Below are positions 1 through 9,862 of a stretch of DNA of 64,000 nucleotides, one piece after another. The stretch is taken from NCBI GenBank assembly GCA_947624355.1, contig CANQKI010000001.1, positions 17,532 to 81,531 of the forward strand, written 5' to 3'. Under the pieces are notes generated by a model. The model worked only from the letters and a program-made list of their open reading frames with translations, was not told the DNA's origin and ran no database searches. Position 1 is the stretch's first letter; each line of letters begins with the position of its first letter. The translations under genes and the position numbers were made by a program. Source of the DNA: an uncultured Clostridia bacterium. GTDB lineage: Bacteria; Bacillota; Clostridia; Christensenellales; Aristaeellaceae.

Positions 1-480
1 GGCAAAGATCCCTGTACGCCGGAAGAGCTGGCGGATTTTTCCTGCAAATATGGCGGCCGCGGCGACGATGGCACCGACCGCCCCGCTCTCCTCGCCGCAA
101 TGGAAGCGCACGGTCTGGCCAAAGACTGCGGTTTCTCCTATCACGGAGACGGCCTGCGGAACGATCTTCCCGTTCTGGCACATCATCTGGAAGGCGGCAA
201 TGCCGCGCTCTGTAATCTTCGGGTTGGTCACATTGTGACGCTGATTGGATACCGGGTGCATGACGGCGAAGAACAGGTATTGGCGGCCGATCCTTACAGC
301 GAAAGCATCGACAGCCGCGTTTTGCCCGCCGTACGGGAGGTGATTCCGGGAAGCGAGGTTGTTTCTCCGATCCGTAATGCAGATAACCTCATCTGCGGTT
401 GGCAGACAAGCTATGCCCTGTACTGGTGTGCCCTTGCCACCGTCCGGGATTTCAATCTGCTGCACAAAATTTCTGCCTGA
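1..480 (+). CDS. C39-like/papain-like cysteine peptidase-type protein, 5'-truncated by window edge
   Basis: Frame 1 is open from base 1 to the stop at 478-480. The peptide GKDPCTPEELADFSCKYGGRGDDGTDRPALLAAMEAHGLAKDCG...GHIVTLIGYR resembles a C39-like fold, with the catalytic Cys presumably upstream. Confidence 0.55.
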   Translation, partial: GKDPCTPEELADFSCKYGGRGDDGTDRPALLAAMEAHGLAKDCGFSYHGDGLRNDLPVLAHHLEGGNAALCNLRVGHIVTLIGYRVHDGEEQVLAADPYSESIDSRVLPAVREVIPGSEVVSPIRNADNLICGWQTSYALYWCALATVRDFNLLHKISA

Positions 481-546
481 CGGCACAAAAAATGGACTTC
501 CGTTCGTTCTATTGGCAAAACATTTCCTTCTGAAAGGAGACTTCCT

Positions 547-2250
547 TTGAACCGAGCCAAACGCTTCCTGATGCTGCTGCTTGCGCTGCTCCTGTTTCTG
601 CCGTCCACTGCGGGACGGGCCGAAACAAAAAGCGGCGTGGTGCGGGTGCTGCTGACCAAGCAGAACCTGAACGACCGCGCCGAAATTGCCCTGGACGGCA
701 GCTATACGCTGAACGGCATTTCCTTCCAACGGGGCAGCCACCTGACTGTATCCTGCCAGACAGGCACCCTGATGGTTTATTACGAAGGCATGGCCATGGA
801 TGCCGGCAAAAGCCTGACGTTCGTCCGGCACGCCCTTCGGGACAGCCAGGAAAACGGCGTGCGTATCAACGGGCAATATGAGCTGCATCCGGGCGATCTG
901 GAAATCACCGTGCAGGCAGGTAAACTCCAGGCAATACTGCACGCGCCCATCGAGGAATACCTGCTGGGCGTAGTGCCCTATGAAATGAGCGATTCTTTCC
1001 CGCTGGAAGCCCTTAAGGCCCAGGCCATTGCCGCCCGCACCTACGCCCTGCGGAAGGCCGGCAATCAGAAGCAGGCCTGGGATGTGGTGGACAATACCAA
1101 CGATCAGGCCTATTACGGCGTCAAAGCCGAACAGAAAAACGCAGCGATGGCCGTCCGCGAAACGGCCGGGATCTGTGGCATATACAACGGCCAGTTGGCG
1201 GAATGCTTCTATTCTGCCAGCAACGGGGGTCAGACCGAATTGGCCTCCCACGTCTGGGGCGGCGGGGATTTGGGCTATCTGATCATGACGGACGATCCGT
1301 ATGACCTGGAAAACCCGGACAGCACCGTGCGCACATTTACATTGAAAAAACATCTTGACAGCAACGGCGACCTGGGTCCCATCCGGGATCTTGTGCTGGG
1401 CGCTCTCAGCGAAACCCTGGAATCCATGGGCTATGATGGGGACACGGAGCATATCCGGGTAACGGATATTGTAAAGGCAGAAACAGCCCTGCCCATGTAT
1501 CATGATTCGCCAAGCCGTATCATGACAAAGCTGATCCTGACCCTTTCCGTGCAGGGAAGAAAGCTGATTGCGGAGGACGAAGAGGAGGAAATCTCCATCT
1601 TCGCCATGGCAACCAATACGCCGGCCCCGGCTGGAAGCGGCGAAACCTGGTCCGGTATGCAGAGCATTCCGCAAAGCATATCGGTTACACTGGATCTTTT
1701 TCCCACCGTCCGCAATCTTCTGAACCTGACAATCAACGGCGGCACACAAAACGAGTTGATATCCATCCGGGAGACGGATGCCGCTTTCGTTCTTGAAAGC
1801 CGCCGCTATGGTCACGGTGTGGGCATGAGCCAACGTGGCGCCCAGTGTATGGCAGGCAATTACGGATGGACCTATGAGCAGATTCTGCGTTTCTACTATC
1901 CCGGCATGACGCTGAAGAAAATGACGTACGATTTCGCCCTTCCATCCCCTGTCAACGATACCTTCCTTGCCACCCCCGGCCCAGCCGCCACGCCCACGCC
2001 CCGGCCCACGCTGATGCCCCTGTCCGCCACGCCCGGGCCCAATCAGCACACGGTGCACGTCACCAACATCGGCGTCAATTCCTACCTGAACCTGCGCGCC
2101 GAGCCAAATACCCAGGCTGCCGTACTGTGCCAGCTTTATTACGGCCAGCCGCTGCTCGTGCTGGAGGACCTGGGCGACTGGATCAAGGTGCGCACCGATC
2201 AGCTGACCGGTTATGTGATGGTGCAATATGTAAATGACGCGCAGGAATAA
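547..2250 (+). CDS. SpoIID/LytB domain protein with Pro/Thr linker and C-terminal SH3b domain, secreted
   Basis: TTG start with AAAGGAGA RBS; signal peptide; SpoIID motifs EEYLLGVVPYEMSDSFPLEALKAQAIAARTYAL and GHGVGMSQRGAQCMA; C-terminal SH3b (NSYLNLRAEPNTQAAVL...GDWIKV...GYVMVQYV). Confidence 0.88.
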   Translation: MNRAKRFLMLLLALLLFLPSTAGRAETKSGVVRVLLTKQNLNDRAEIALDGSYTLNGISFQRGSHLTVSCQTGTLMVYYEGMAMDAGKSLTFVRHALRDSQENGVRINGQYELHPGDLEITVQAGKLQAILHAPIEEYLLGVVPYEMSDSFPLEALKAQAIAARTYALRKAGNQKQAWDVVDNTNDQAYYGVKAEQKNAAMAVRETAGICGIYNGQLAECFYSASNGGQTELASHVWGGGDLGYLIMTDDPYDLENPDSTVRTFTLKKHLDSNGDLGPIRDLVLGALSETLESMGYDGDTEHIRVTDIVKAETALPMYHDSPSRIMTKLILTLSVQGRKLIAEDEEEEISIFAMATNTPAPAGSGETWSGMQSIPQSISVTLDLFPTVRNLLNLTINGGTQNELISIRETDAAFVLESRRYGHGVGMSQRGAQCMAGNYGWTYEQILRFYYPGMTLKKMTYDFALPSPVNDTFLATPGPAATPTPRPTLMPLSATPGPNQHTVHVTNIGVNSYLNLRAEPNTQAAVLCQLYYGQPLLVLEDLGDWIKVRTDQLTGYVMVQYVNDAQE

Positions 2251-2282
2251 AGCCGAGGCGTTCTGAGATAAGTTCAGATAAC

Positions 2283-2321
2283 ATGGGATGGTATGATTGA
2301 CGCATATCATCCCATATTTTT
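2283..2321 (+). terminator. Rho-independent terminator
   Basis: 13-bp stem ATGGGATGGTATG / CATATCATCCCAT (one G-U pair), loop ATTGACG, followed by ATTTTT; downstream of the SpoIID-SH3 gene. Confidence 0.85.
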
Positions 2322-2401
2322 GCTGCAAATACGATCGATATTGATTCTTTCTTCTATAACTTACCAGGTTTGACCAAAGGTCGAAAAAGCATCGTCATTC
2401 A

Positions 2402-3778
2402 TCACACCGGTATTTTACCTTGATTTTGTGCCTGACCAAGTTTACGATATGCTGTGAGCAGCATGGTCAAAAAGCAGGCCATACCGCCAACCAAATTGGA
2501 AATCGGCTCGGCGGCAAATACGCCGTTAACCCCCATTCCCATCCGAGGCAAAAGCAACGTCAACGGTGTGACAATAATAACTTTCCTGAAAAGCGAAAAG
2601 AAGATCGCATGCTTCGCATCGCCCAAGGACTGGAAGGTTGCCTGGCCGGACGTCTGGAACGCCATGAAGAAGAAGCCGAAGAAATAGATTTTGAGGGCGT
2701 CCTGTCCGGCAGCCAGGAGAGATTCATCCGGCGAAAAAATTGATACAAAGAAACGAGGTACGGCAAGCACAAGGAGCCATACGGCGGTTGTATAAAGCGT
2801 AGCAATAACCGTCATAAACCGGACGCCCTGGCGTACGCGTTGATATTCTCCTGCCCCGTAGTTATAGCCGAGAACAGGCTGTGCGCCGCTGGTGATGCCC
2901 GAAACAGGCAGATACAGCATGTCCCGCACCGAATTGACCACCGTCATGACGCCGACATACAGGTCGCCGCCGAAATGCTGCAAGGTGGCATTACAGGCAA
3001 CCTGAACCACCGAATTGGTACCCTTCATAATAAATCCAACCACACCCAGAGCCATAATTTCCCGAACCAATGGCAGCCGAATTCCCATATCCGTCCGTCG
3101 AAGCGGCAGAATGGCTTTTTTGCCAAACAGGAAAAGCAGCACCACGGCACAGGAAGCTGCCTGGCTGATGATGGTGGCCAAAGCAGCGCCCTGCACCCCC
3201 ATGTGCATTGCAAAAATAAACAGCGGATCCAACACCAGGTTCAGCGCCGCTCCCAGCGCCGTAGTCAGCATGCCTATTTGGGGAAACCCCTGGGCGTTGA
3301 TAAAGCCGTTCATACCGGTGGCCAGCATGGTAAAGGGTGTGCCGATCAGATAGATGGCAAGATACGCATCGGCATATGGATAGGACGCGTCGCTTGCACC
3401 AAAGAGATAAAGAATTGGCCGTTTGAAAAGATAACAGACAGCCATCAGCACCACGGAGCAATAAATCAGCAGGACGAATACATTGCCCTGAATCCTGCCG
3501 GCCCTCTCCTCCTGCTTTGCTCCCCGGGCAATGGCAAAAAGCGGCGCGCCGCCCGTGCCGAACAGGCTGGTAAACGCGGCAATCAGCGATACGATGGGAA
3601 ACACCAGCCCGACGCCCGTCAGGGCCATGCTGTCCGCCGCCGGCAGGTGCCCAATATAAATCCTGTCCACAACATTGTAGAGCAGGTGTACGATTTCGGC
3701 TATCGTCAGCGGTACCGCCTGGGCCATGATTTGCCGCCATACCTTACCCTGGGAAAAATCGTGCTTTCTTTCCGCCAC
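2402..3778 (-). CDS. MATE family efflux transporter
   Basis: 12-TM MATE-like sequence (MAQAVPLTIAEIVHLLYNVVDRIYIGHLP...NGFINAQGFPQIGM). GTG start at 3778 with AGAAGGA RBS is preferred over the annotated ORF start at 3877, which overlaps the upstream hydrolase. Confidence 0.9.
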   Translation of the reverse strand: MAERKHDFSQGKVWRQIMAQAVPLTIAEIVHLLYNVVDRIYIGHLPAADSMALTGVGLVFPIVSLIAAFTSLFGTGGAPLFAIARGAKQEERAGRIQGNVFVLLIYCSVVLMAVCYLFKRPILYLFGASDASYPYADAYLAIYLIGTPFTMLATGMNGFINAQGFPQIGMLTTALGAALNLVLDPLFIFAMHMGVQGAALATIISQAASCAVVLLFLFGKKAILPLRRTDMGIRLPLVREIMALGVVGFIMKGTNSVVQVACNATLQHFGGDLYVGVMTVVNSVRDMLYLPVSGITSGAQPVLGYNYGAGEYQRVRQGVRFMTVIATLYTTAVWLLVLAVPRFFVSIFSPDESLLAAGQDALKIYFFGFFFMAFQTSGQATFQSLGDAKHAIFFSLFRKVIIVTPLTLLLPRMGMGVNGVFAAEPISNLVGGMACFLTMLLTAYRKLGQAQNQGKIPV

Positions 3779-3797
3779 TGTCAGATCCTTCTTTTCA

Positions 3798-4553
3798 TCA
3801 TTCTTTTTCAGCTTGCCGGAGGAATTTGTCCATCGCATCCACGATTTGCATATATTCGGGAGAAATCGTACAGACATGCGGCGCGTCCTGCAGCCACAGC
3901 ATGGCCTTTTTTCTGCTTGATATGCCGTTCAGGATGATATCCGGGCTGTCAGCCGTCACTGTCTTATCCTGATGCGACTGCACCGCGAGCAGCGGGCAGC
4001 GGATCAGGGAAAGATGCGTTTTCGCCCGGTGCATGAGAACGTTCAGATCATGAGTGCTGCGGGTCGGGAAGCCGTCGTAGCCGATGTCATAGGCAGCGTC
4101 CAGTGTCGCCCGCGCACCGTCTGCCCGCTTATGAACCATGGGATAAAAGCAGGAACCGATCAAGGCAAAATGACGGAAACGGTTCGTGGTGTTCATAGGG
4201 GCGGCAATTGCCACACAGGCCGTAAGTTCTGCTTCTTCCGCCAGCATGAGGGCCAATACGCCGCCCATACTGAGCCCCGCTACGGTAAAATGCCGGTACT
4301 GCTTCTTCATTTCCTGCGCCGCCGTTCGCGCTGCCTGCAAATAATCCTGCCAGGAAGCGTTCAGCATATCCTCAGGTTTTGTACCATGACCAGGCAGCAG
4401 GATGCCGCACACGGCAAACCCGCGTTCATGCAGGGCATCGCCGATTTTCCGCATATGGGACGGCGACCCCGTGAATCCATGAATCAGCAAGATTCCGTGT
4501 TCTCCCTCCGGATAGTTGAAGGGCCGGGCAAGCGGCGATGAAAAATTCTCCAT
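3798..4553 (-). CDS. alpha/beta hydrolase (carboxylesterase/monoacylglycerol lipase-like)
   Basis: HGFTGSPSHM oxyanion motif, GLSMGG nucleophile elbow, C-terminal DAPHVCTISPEY His region. Start at MENFSS preferred. Confidence 0.85.
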   Translation of the reverse strand: MENFSSPLARPFNYPEGEHGILLIHGFTGSPSHMRKIGDALHERGFAVCGILLPGHGTKPEDMLNASWQDYLQAARTAAQEMKKQYRHFTVAGLSMGGVLALMLAEEAELTACVAIAAPMNTTNRFRHFALIGSCFYPMVHKRADGARATLDAAYDIGYDGFPTRSTHDLNVLMHRAKTHLSLIRCPLLAVQSHQDKTVTADSPDIILNGISSRKKAMLWLQDAPHVCTISPEYMQIVDAMDKFLRQAEKE

Positions 4554-4583
4554 CAAAATCCATTCCTTCCATAGCAAGCGAAG

Positions 4584-4605
4584 CGCCGCCCGAAACCGGG
4601 CGGCG
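4584..4605 (-). terminator. Intergenic hairpin (possible terminator or attenuator)
   Basis: Perfect 9-bp stem CGCCGCCCG / CGGGCGGCG with AAAC loop. The T-tract on the minus strand is weak. Confidence 0.45.
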
Positions 4606-4625
4606 TAGAAAACGAATCGAAACAG

Positions 4626-6011
4626 TTACGCGGCGGGCTCCTCCATATTCAGAGCCATGAAAGCGTTGTAGAGCTCCACAAGCGACGCGTATTCATCCGG
4701 CATAACCGCCTGAACCTTAGTCTTCAGGCCAGCGACGCCGCTTTGCACCACATCAGCGGAGAAAGCGTTCAGCGCCTCGGCGTCAGTGCCGCTCGAAAGG
4801 GCGGTAAAAGAAACGGCCGTCTTCCCTTCAATGGAAGCGGGCATCGTGATTTCGCCGCCTTCTTCGAACACTACATTGGTAACCAGGAGCTGCAGCCCGG
4901 GCACGGGAAAATTCAGCGCCATATTCATCCATGGGGTCGGCGTCTGCCCGCAGTCCACGCCAAGGCCAATGTAAAAGCCTCCGCTGTACAGGCCGGTCAT
5001 GGTAACATAGGCGCCTTCATCCGCGCCGGGCATCATCATCACATCCAGCACCGTAGCAATGGAGCCCTGCCCAGCCTGGGCAGCGGACATCACAGCATCT
5101 GCATCCGTCAGCTCCGCTTCGCCAACGGCAACATTCAGGTGAACCTTTTCATTTGTAATTAGGGCGGAAGAGAAAAGAGCGCCGTCGTTTATCGTCATGG
5201 AAAAGGTCAGGTAATAATTTTCTTCGGAATTGCCCTCCGCATCTACAGCACTGTATACCTTGATGTCCATGGGAATCGCCAGCGTTTCGGCAGGGGTTTC
5301 GGCAATCGTGTCGCTCAGACTCTTCGTAATCTCGGAATCGGGCGCAGCATCCTTTAGAATCGTCAGCATGCCGTTCATTACATCACCTACCGTCATGTTG
5401 ACGGGCGTCATGACCTGGAACGCCGTCTCTTCAAAGGTATATTCGCCCGGAACAGCCTCCCCCTGACTGGCCTCCAGTTTGGTCAAAAGGCTGTCAACAT
5501 AAGCGTTGATCTGTTCTTCAGTAACCGTCTGCCCGTTCATCTGCAGGACCGGGCCGCTGGCAGTGGCGGTGTAAATATTCGTTGGGCCGTCCGCACCGCC
5601 AATCGTGACGATAACGGCAGTACCCGCAGTAGAAATTCCGGCGGACTGGGCAATCGCCTGCAGTTCTTCCTGCGTCACCGTGATGGCATAATTGGGGAAC
5701 ATGTCACTGACGATCACCAGATGATCATCCTGGGCCGCGACGGACACGGTTGCCACGGTCTGCCCTTTCAACTGAATATCAGCCTGCGCGCCGGCATCCT
5801 GCGCTGTAACAATCTTGAAGGACAAAGCATCCATAAAGGCCGTCACAGTGTTCATCAGGGCATCGCTCTGTTCGGGAGGAACAGCGCCGACCAGCCCGTT
5901 TGCAAGCATATTTTCGTTCATTTGCACCGTAACGGTAGCCGTTTCAGCAGAAGCGCCAATGCAGTACACAGCCAGGAGCAATGCCATGATAAGCGAACAA
6001 ATCTTCTTCAT
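4626..6011 (-). CDS. Secreted protein of unknown function (tandem paralog A)
   Basis: Long ORF with signal peptide (MKKICSLIMALLLAVYCIGASAE); shares its N-terminal layout with the next two ORFs; contains IGGADGPTNIY. Confidence 0.8.
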   Translation of the reverse strand: MKKICSLIMALLLAVYCIGASAETATVTVQMNENMLANGLVGAVPPEQSDALMNTVTAFMDALSFKIVTAQDAGAQADIQLKGQTVATVSVAAQDDHLVIVSDMFPNYAITVTQEELQAIAQSAGISTAGTAVIVTIGGADGPTNIYTATASGPVLQMNGQTVTEEQINAYVDSLLTKLEASQGEAVPGEYTFEETAFQVMTPVNMTVGDVMNGMLTILKDAAPDSEITKSLSDTIAETPAETLAIPMDIKVYSAVDAEGNSEENYYLTFSMTINDGALFSSALITNEKVHLNVAVGEAELTDADAVMSAAQAGQGSIATVLDVMMMPGADEGAYVTMTGLYSGGFYIGLGVDCGQTPTPWMNMALNFPVPGLQLLVTNVVFEEGGEITMPASIEGKTAVSFTALSSGTDAEALNAFSADVVQSGVAGLKTKVQAVMPDEYASLVELYNAFMALNMEEPAA

Positions 6012-6151
6012 TCTGAATAAACCTCCTGATAGATTTTTACAAATGATGTGCAGCCGTTTTCAGCGGCTCGCAGGGGTATTATAACACAGTTTCTCCATTC
6101 AATCAATGTCTTTCAGGTGCGTTTTCAGGCACATCCGGCACATTTACACTG

Positions 6152-7666
6152 TCAGCCTTGCGGCAGTGCAGTAGGGAGCGACGGAGCAATTTGGGATACA
6201 AGCTGCTGCAGCCAATTCCGGGCGTTCTGCAGCCAGCGCTGCGTCAGCGCAGCCCATCCATCTCCATTCAATTGATCAATCCGCATGGCGCCCGTTAAAG
6301 AATCCACCGAATCGACCGCCCAGGTTACGGCAGTCCGGGCCGAAAGATTGGCCGTTATAGAAGCGCTGGTATTCATGTCGGTCCATGTGAGCGTCGCTTT
6401 CAGCGCAGTGGCGGCCCGGACATTGCTCTTGGAAGAGAACATGGCATTCAGGGTCAGGGACTGCGGCGGCATATCGCTGTCCTCTTCAGGCTTGAGCAAA
6501 AGGGTGTAGCGGAAGGCGCGGCTGTATGTGTCCGACGCCAGGTCAAACTCATCCTCGCCGATTTCAACATCCAGATTGTAATCAAAATGAATCGGGTTCA
6601 CGTCCGCAGCAGCCGCATCATCGCCCATAGGGAAGTCCGAAACATCAGCAGGAGCGAAATCTATCGCACCGGTATAAATGCCCGGTTCAATTTCGGCACC
6701 GGTAACGGAAAAATCGCCATACTGGGTCACGGCAGCAACATTCCACTGCTGGCCTTCGTTGGTCGTGTTGTTTTCAATTTTCAGTTCGGAAAGCTGGCCG
6801 CCCTCGGCAAAAGGCAGCGTTATGCTGTCCATCAGAAGATTTCCCTGGGTATCATACCTGCGCGTGATCTGTACGTCGCCCGTGATTTTCGTCTGATCAA
6901 TGACGGTGAAAAAGGTATCCCGCATGCCGGGCTGCAGGTAGGCAGCGGCTTCCTCTGCCGTCAACACTTCACGAAGCAGCGCCAGCAGCCCCTCATCGGC
7001 GTACAGGTCAATGAGCAGCTGCTTAATCTCCGCCTTAACCGCCTGCGCGGGAATGGTGCAGGAAAGCTCGGTATACATCGTTCCGTTTTCCGTATTTCCC
7101 GTTGTGGAAGCGTAGCTGTTGATCCATGCGCCCATTTTGGTATCATACAGGCTGCGGTATTCCGCCGCGCGTTCCTGCCAGGTTTGGGGCGCAGTTTCGA
7201 CAGCAAGCAGGACATGCCAAAGCGGCGGCCATGCCTCGTCCTGTTGGGCGGCAGCCTGCATAATCCTGGAAAAGTCCCAGGAAACAGGTGCGGTATAATA
7301 TACATTCTTTCCGGCCAGCAGATCGCTTGCAAAGCCGACCAATGCATCGTCGTACAGCACATCCGTTACCGCCGCCGTTTCACCGTTCATTTTGATCTGC
7401 ACGGTCGCCTGGCCTTCGCCGCGTGTGATGCTATGCTCCGCTTCCAGGGAAAGGGCGGGAAGCAGTGTGCGCAGGGTCGCCCATACCTCAGGCTCCACCG
7501 CAGCCGTTTCCATCCCGGTGATGGCAAAAGTCATTTCTCCGCGCACAGCATTGTTCTGCATTTGGCCGACAAATTTTTCGTCTACCGTGTAATCCTCGGC
7601 CAATACGCCGGTGCAGCTCAGTGCAAGCACCACCGTCAGCACAACAGCAGCAATCTTCTTCCTCAT
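6152..7666 (-). CDS. Secreted protein of unknown function (tandem paralog B)
   Basis: Signal peptide MRKKIAAVVLTVVLALSCTGVLAE; 504 aa; ATGA overlap with the upstream ORF. Confidence 0.8.
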   Translation of the reverse strand: MRKKIAAVVLTVVLALSCTGVLAEDYTVDEKFVGQMQNNAVRGEMTFAITGMETAAVEPEVWATLRTLLPALSLEAEHSITRGEGQATVQIKMNGETAAVTDVLYDDALVGFASDLLAGKNVYYTAPVSWDFSRIMQAAAQQDEAWPPLWHVLLAVETAPQTWQERAAEYRSLYDTKMGAWINSYASTTGNTENGTMYTELSCTIPAQAVKAEIKQLLIDLYADEGLLALLREVLTAEEAAAYLQPGMRDTFFTVIDQTKITGDVQITRRYDTQGNLLMDSITLPFAEGGQLSELKIENNTTNEGQQWNVAAVTQYGDFSVTGAEIEPGIYTGAIDFAPADVSDFPMGDDAAAADVNPIHFDYNLDVEIGEDEFDLASDTYSRAFRYTLLLKPEEDSDMPPQSLTLNAMFSSKSNVRAATALKATLTWTDMNTSASITANLSARTAVTWAVDSVDSLTGAMRIDQLNGDGWAALTQRWLQNARNWLQQLVSQIAPSLPTALPQG

Positions 7667-9141
7667 GGTTCTTCAACCTCCTCGCTTACGAGCCATTGAT
7701 TTTCTTCGTTCTGTAATATACTTTCTTCGTTTCCATTCAAAGGCAAGACAGCAGGCGCGTTCATCCAGTCGTCATTGCGTAAGGCATGGGTGAGTTTTGC
7801 TCTGGCATCCTCCGGCATTTCCGCCAGCAGACGCAGGAGCATTCCCGTCATTGGCGCGAGCTCCTGCTGTACGGCGGCCTTGGCCTCCCCGGGCGTTTTC
7901 CCCCGCAGATCCAGTGCCGAATCGGCCGCAAACGGGGGTGATTCCGCAATGGATGCCGCGTTCACGGTCATTGTCCCCTTTGCCGTTACCCGGCTGCCGG
8001 ATTTTTTCTGAAGAGCAATTTCACCATGCAGCCCGCCGCTATCCAGCGTCAGTGCAGGTTTCCAAACCCAGTTGGCCTTATTGCCCCCGATTTTCGTATC
8101 AAGTTCCGCTTTTCCGCTCCAGGTTTCGGCATCGCCTGAAATTGCGTTATTCAGCGTCGCTTCCAGGGTGGCGGTATCCTTTTGTCCATCCAGTGTTCGG
8201 GCATATGTGCCGGACAGCGACAGCACATTCTTCCTGTCCTGAACGCTCAGTTTCCCTGTAAATGTTACTTTCAGCAGGTTTCCACCCTTGACAGCGGGCA
8301 GCGACAGGGAAAGATAGCCTCCCCTGCCAGGGGTAAACCCGCCGAACAGCGTTACCTTACGCACATCCTCTCCCAAGCCAGCGTTGCCTGTGAACTGAAG
8401 GCCCATGTCGACGCCTCCCTTATCCAGAAAGCGTTTGAACCGGCACTGGCCCGTAAAGCGGAGTCCCTGCAGCAGCGTTTGAACTGCCAGGTATTGTTCG
8501 GGCGTATTGGCCAGCACGGCCTGGATTTCGGGAAGAAGAATCTTCGCTATTTGCGGCCACACCGCATTCATTTCCTCTTCGGTCAACGTGTAGGTATCGT
8601 AAGCGTCCGACGCCGCAGCGTTTTTGATGGACGTGTTCTCGTCCGAATGCTTGGGCTCCTTGACCGTCCCCAGTAAAGCGTACAGGGTCGGCGCAAGGCG
8701 GAAATAGGCAGCCGGAATCAATGAAAAATCCGGAATGCCTTCCACACCGGAAAGCAGCGAAAGGGCATCCGCCTGGTCAGTTATATACGCGTTGCCGGTG
8801 GAAAATGCAGTCAGGGTTTCCGCCGTTTCCCGCTGAATTATGGCGGAAAACATTTCGCTGCCGTCCAGGAGCATTGCGCAGCCGCTTAGCTCCCGGCTAC
8901 CTGACTGCATCGCGGAAACCCGAAGACGCACGCGGTTCAGCCAGCCATTAAGCGCCGCCAGGGCGTCGTCTGAAAATGAATCCAGTTCGGAAAACTGCAA
9001 CCCCATTTCCACTTGCAATACGCCCTGATCTGCCATGAGCGAAAGGCCGGGAGAGAATTCCGCCCGGGCGGAACCGCAAAAAAACAGCATGACCGCCAGA
9101 AACAGGCTCAGCATTCCGTTTGCCATCCTTTGCATCCGCAT
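7663..9141 (-). CDS. Secreted protein of unknown function (tandem paralog C)
   Basis: Signal peptide-like N-terminus (MANGMLSLFLAVMLFFCGSARAE); 492 aa; stop overlaps the start of paralog B. Confidence 0.78.
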   Translation of the reverse strand: MRMQRMANGMLSLFLAVMLFFCGSARAEFSPGLSLMADQGVLQVEMGLQFSELDSFSDDALAALNGWLNRVRLRVSAMQSGSRELSGCAMLLDGSEMFSAIIQRETAETLTAFSTGNAYITDQADALSLLSGVEGIPDFSLIPAAYFRLAPTLYALLGTVKEPKHSDENTSIKNAAASDAYDTYTLTEEEMNAVWPQIAKILLPEIQAVLANTPEQYLAVQTLLQGLRFTGQCRFKRFLDKGGVDMGLQFTGNAGLGEDVRKVTLFGGFTPGRGGYLSLSLPAVKGGNLLKVTFTGKLSVQDRKNVLSLSGTYARTLDGQKDTATLEATLNNAISGDAETWSGKAELDTKIGGNKANWVWKPALTLDSGGLHGEIALQKKSGSRVTAKGTMTVNAASIAESPPFAADSALDLRGKTPGEAKAAVQQELAPMTGMLLRLLAEMPEDARAKLTHALRNDDWMNAPAVLPLNGNEESILQNEENQWLVSEEVEEP

Positions 9142-9296
9142 CTCTCCTTCCGCATGGCAGTGTTTTCATTCATTGAACGGATTTCAGCGCAGATTTCTTG
9201 CATATGCCATGGAAAAATTTTTCCGGAACGGGCTTATTATAACGCACAATGTCCAAAATGAAAAGAGCGTACTTGTAAATTTCACGCATCCTGTGT

Positions 9297-9326
9297 TTGA
9301 CAAAATATGCCCGTTCATTCTATAAT
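9297..9326 (+). promoter_or_regulatory. Sigma-A type promoter of the ruvCAB operon
   Basis: TTGACA - 18 bp - TATAAT, about 30 bp upstream of the ruvC ATG. Confidence 0.75.
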
Positions 9327-9356
9327 AATGTTGAAATTATCAGGCGGAGGCGTCGT

Positions 9357-9851
9357 ATGCGCATTCTGGGGATCGATCCCGGGCTTGCCACCATGGGGTG
9401 GGGTATTCTGGATACCGACGGGCGCAAAAATGCGCTGGTGCAGTGCGGTGCGGTCATCACGCCCCCCGATATGCCCATGCACGAGCGGCTGCACAAGATT
9501 TTTGTGGATGTGAGCGCCCTGTGCAATACCTACGCTCCCGACGAAATCGTATTTGAGGAACTGTTTTTTGCCAAGAACGTGACCACGGCACTAAGCGTTG
9601 GCGCCGCCCGGGGGTGCGCCCTGTGCGCCTGCTCGGAATATGGAAAACCCATGTATGAATATACGCCCATGCAGATCAAGCAGGCAGTGACCGGCTATGG
9701 AAAGGCCGACAAGCACCAGGTGCAGCAGATGGTGAAAATGATGCTGAACCTGCCTGACATCATCCGGCCGGACGACGCCGCCGACGCTGTGGCTGCCGCA
9801 CTGACCCATGCGGCCTCGGGCCGGATGAAAACGCAATTCCTGATGAAATAA
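9357..9851 (+). CDS. ruvC: Crossover junction endodeoxyribonuclease RuvC
   Basis: MRILGIDPGLATMGWGILD; FEELFFAKNVTTALSVGAARG; HPDDAADA-type C-terminus (RPDDAADAVAAALTHA); followed by ruvA and ruvB. Confidence 0.96.
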   Translation: MRILGIDPGLATMGWGILDTDGRKNALVQCGAVITPPDMPMHERLHKIFVDVSALCNTYAPDEIVFEELFFAKNVTTALSVGAARGCALCACSEYGKPMYEYTPMQIKQAVTGYGKADKHQVQQMVKMMLNLPDIIRPDDAADAVAAALTHAASGRMKTQFLMK

Positions 9852-9862
9852 GAGGGATTACA

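Noticed and set aside
3779-3877. N-terminal extension of the MATE ORF
   Set aside because: Overlaps the hydrolase coding end; a GTG at 3778 with a good RBS fits better.
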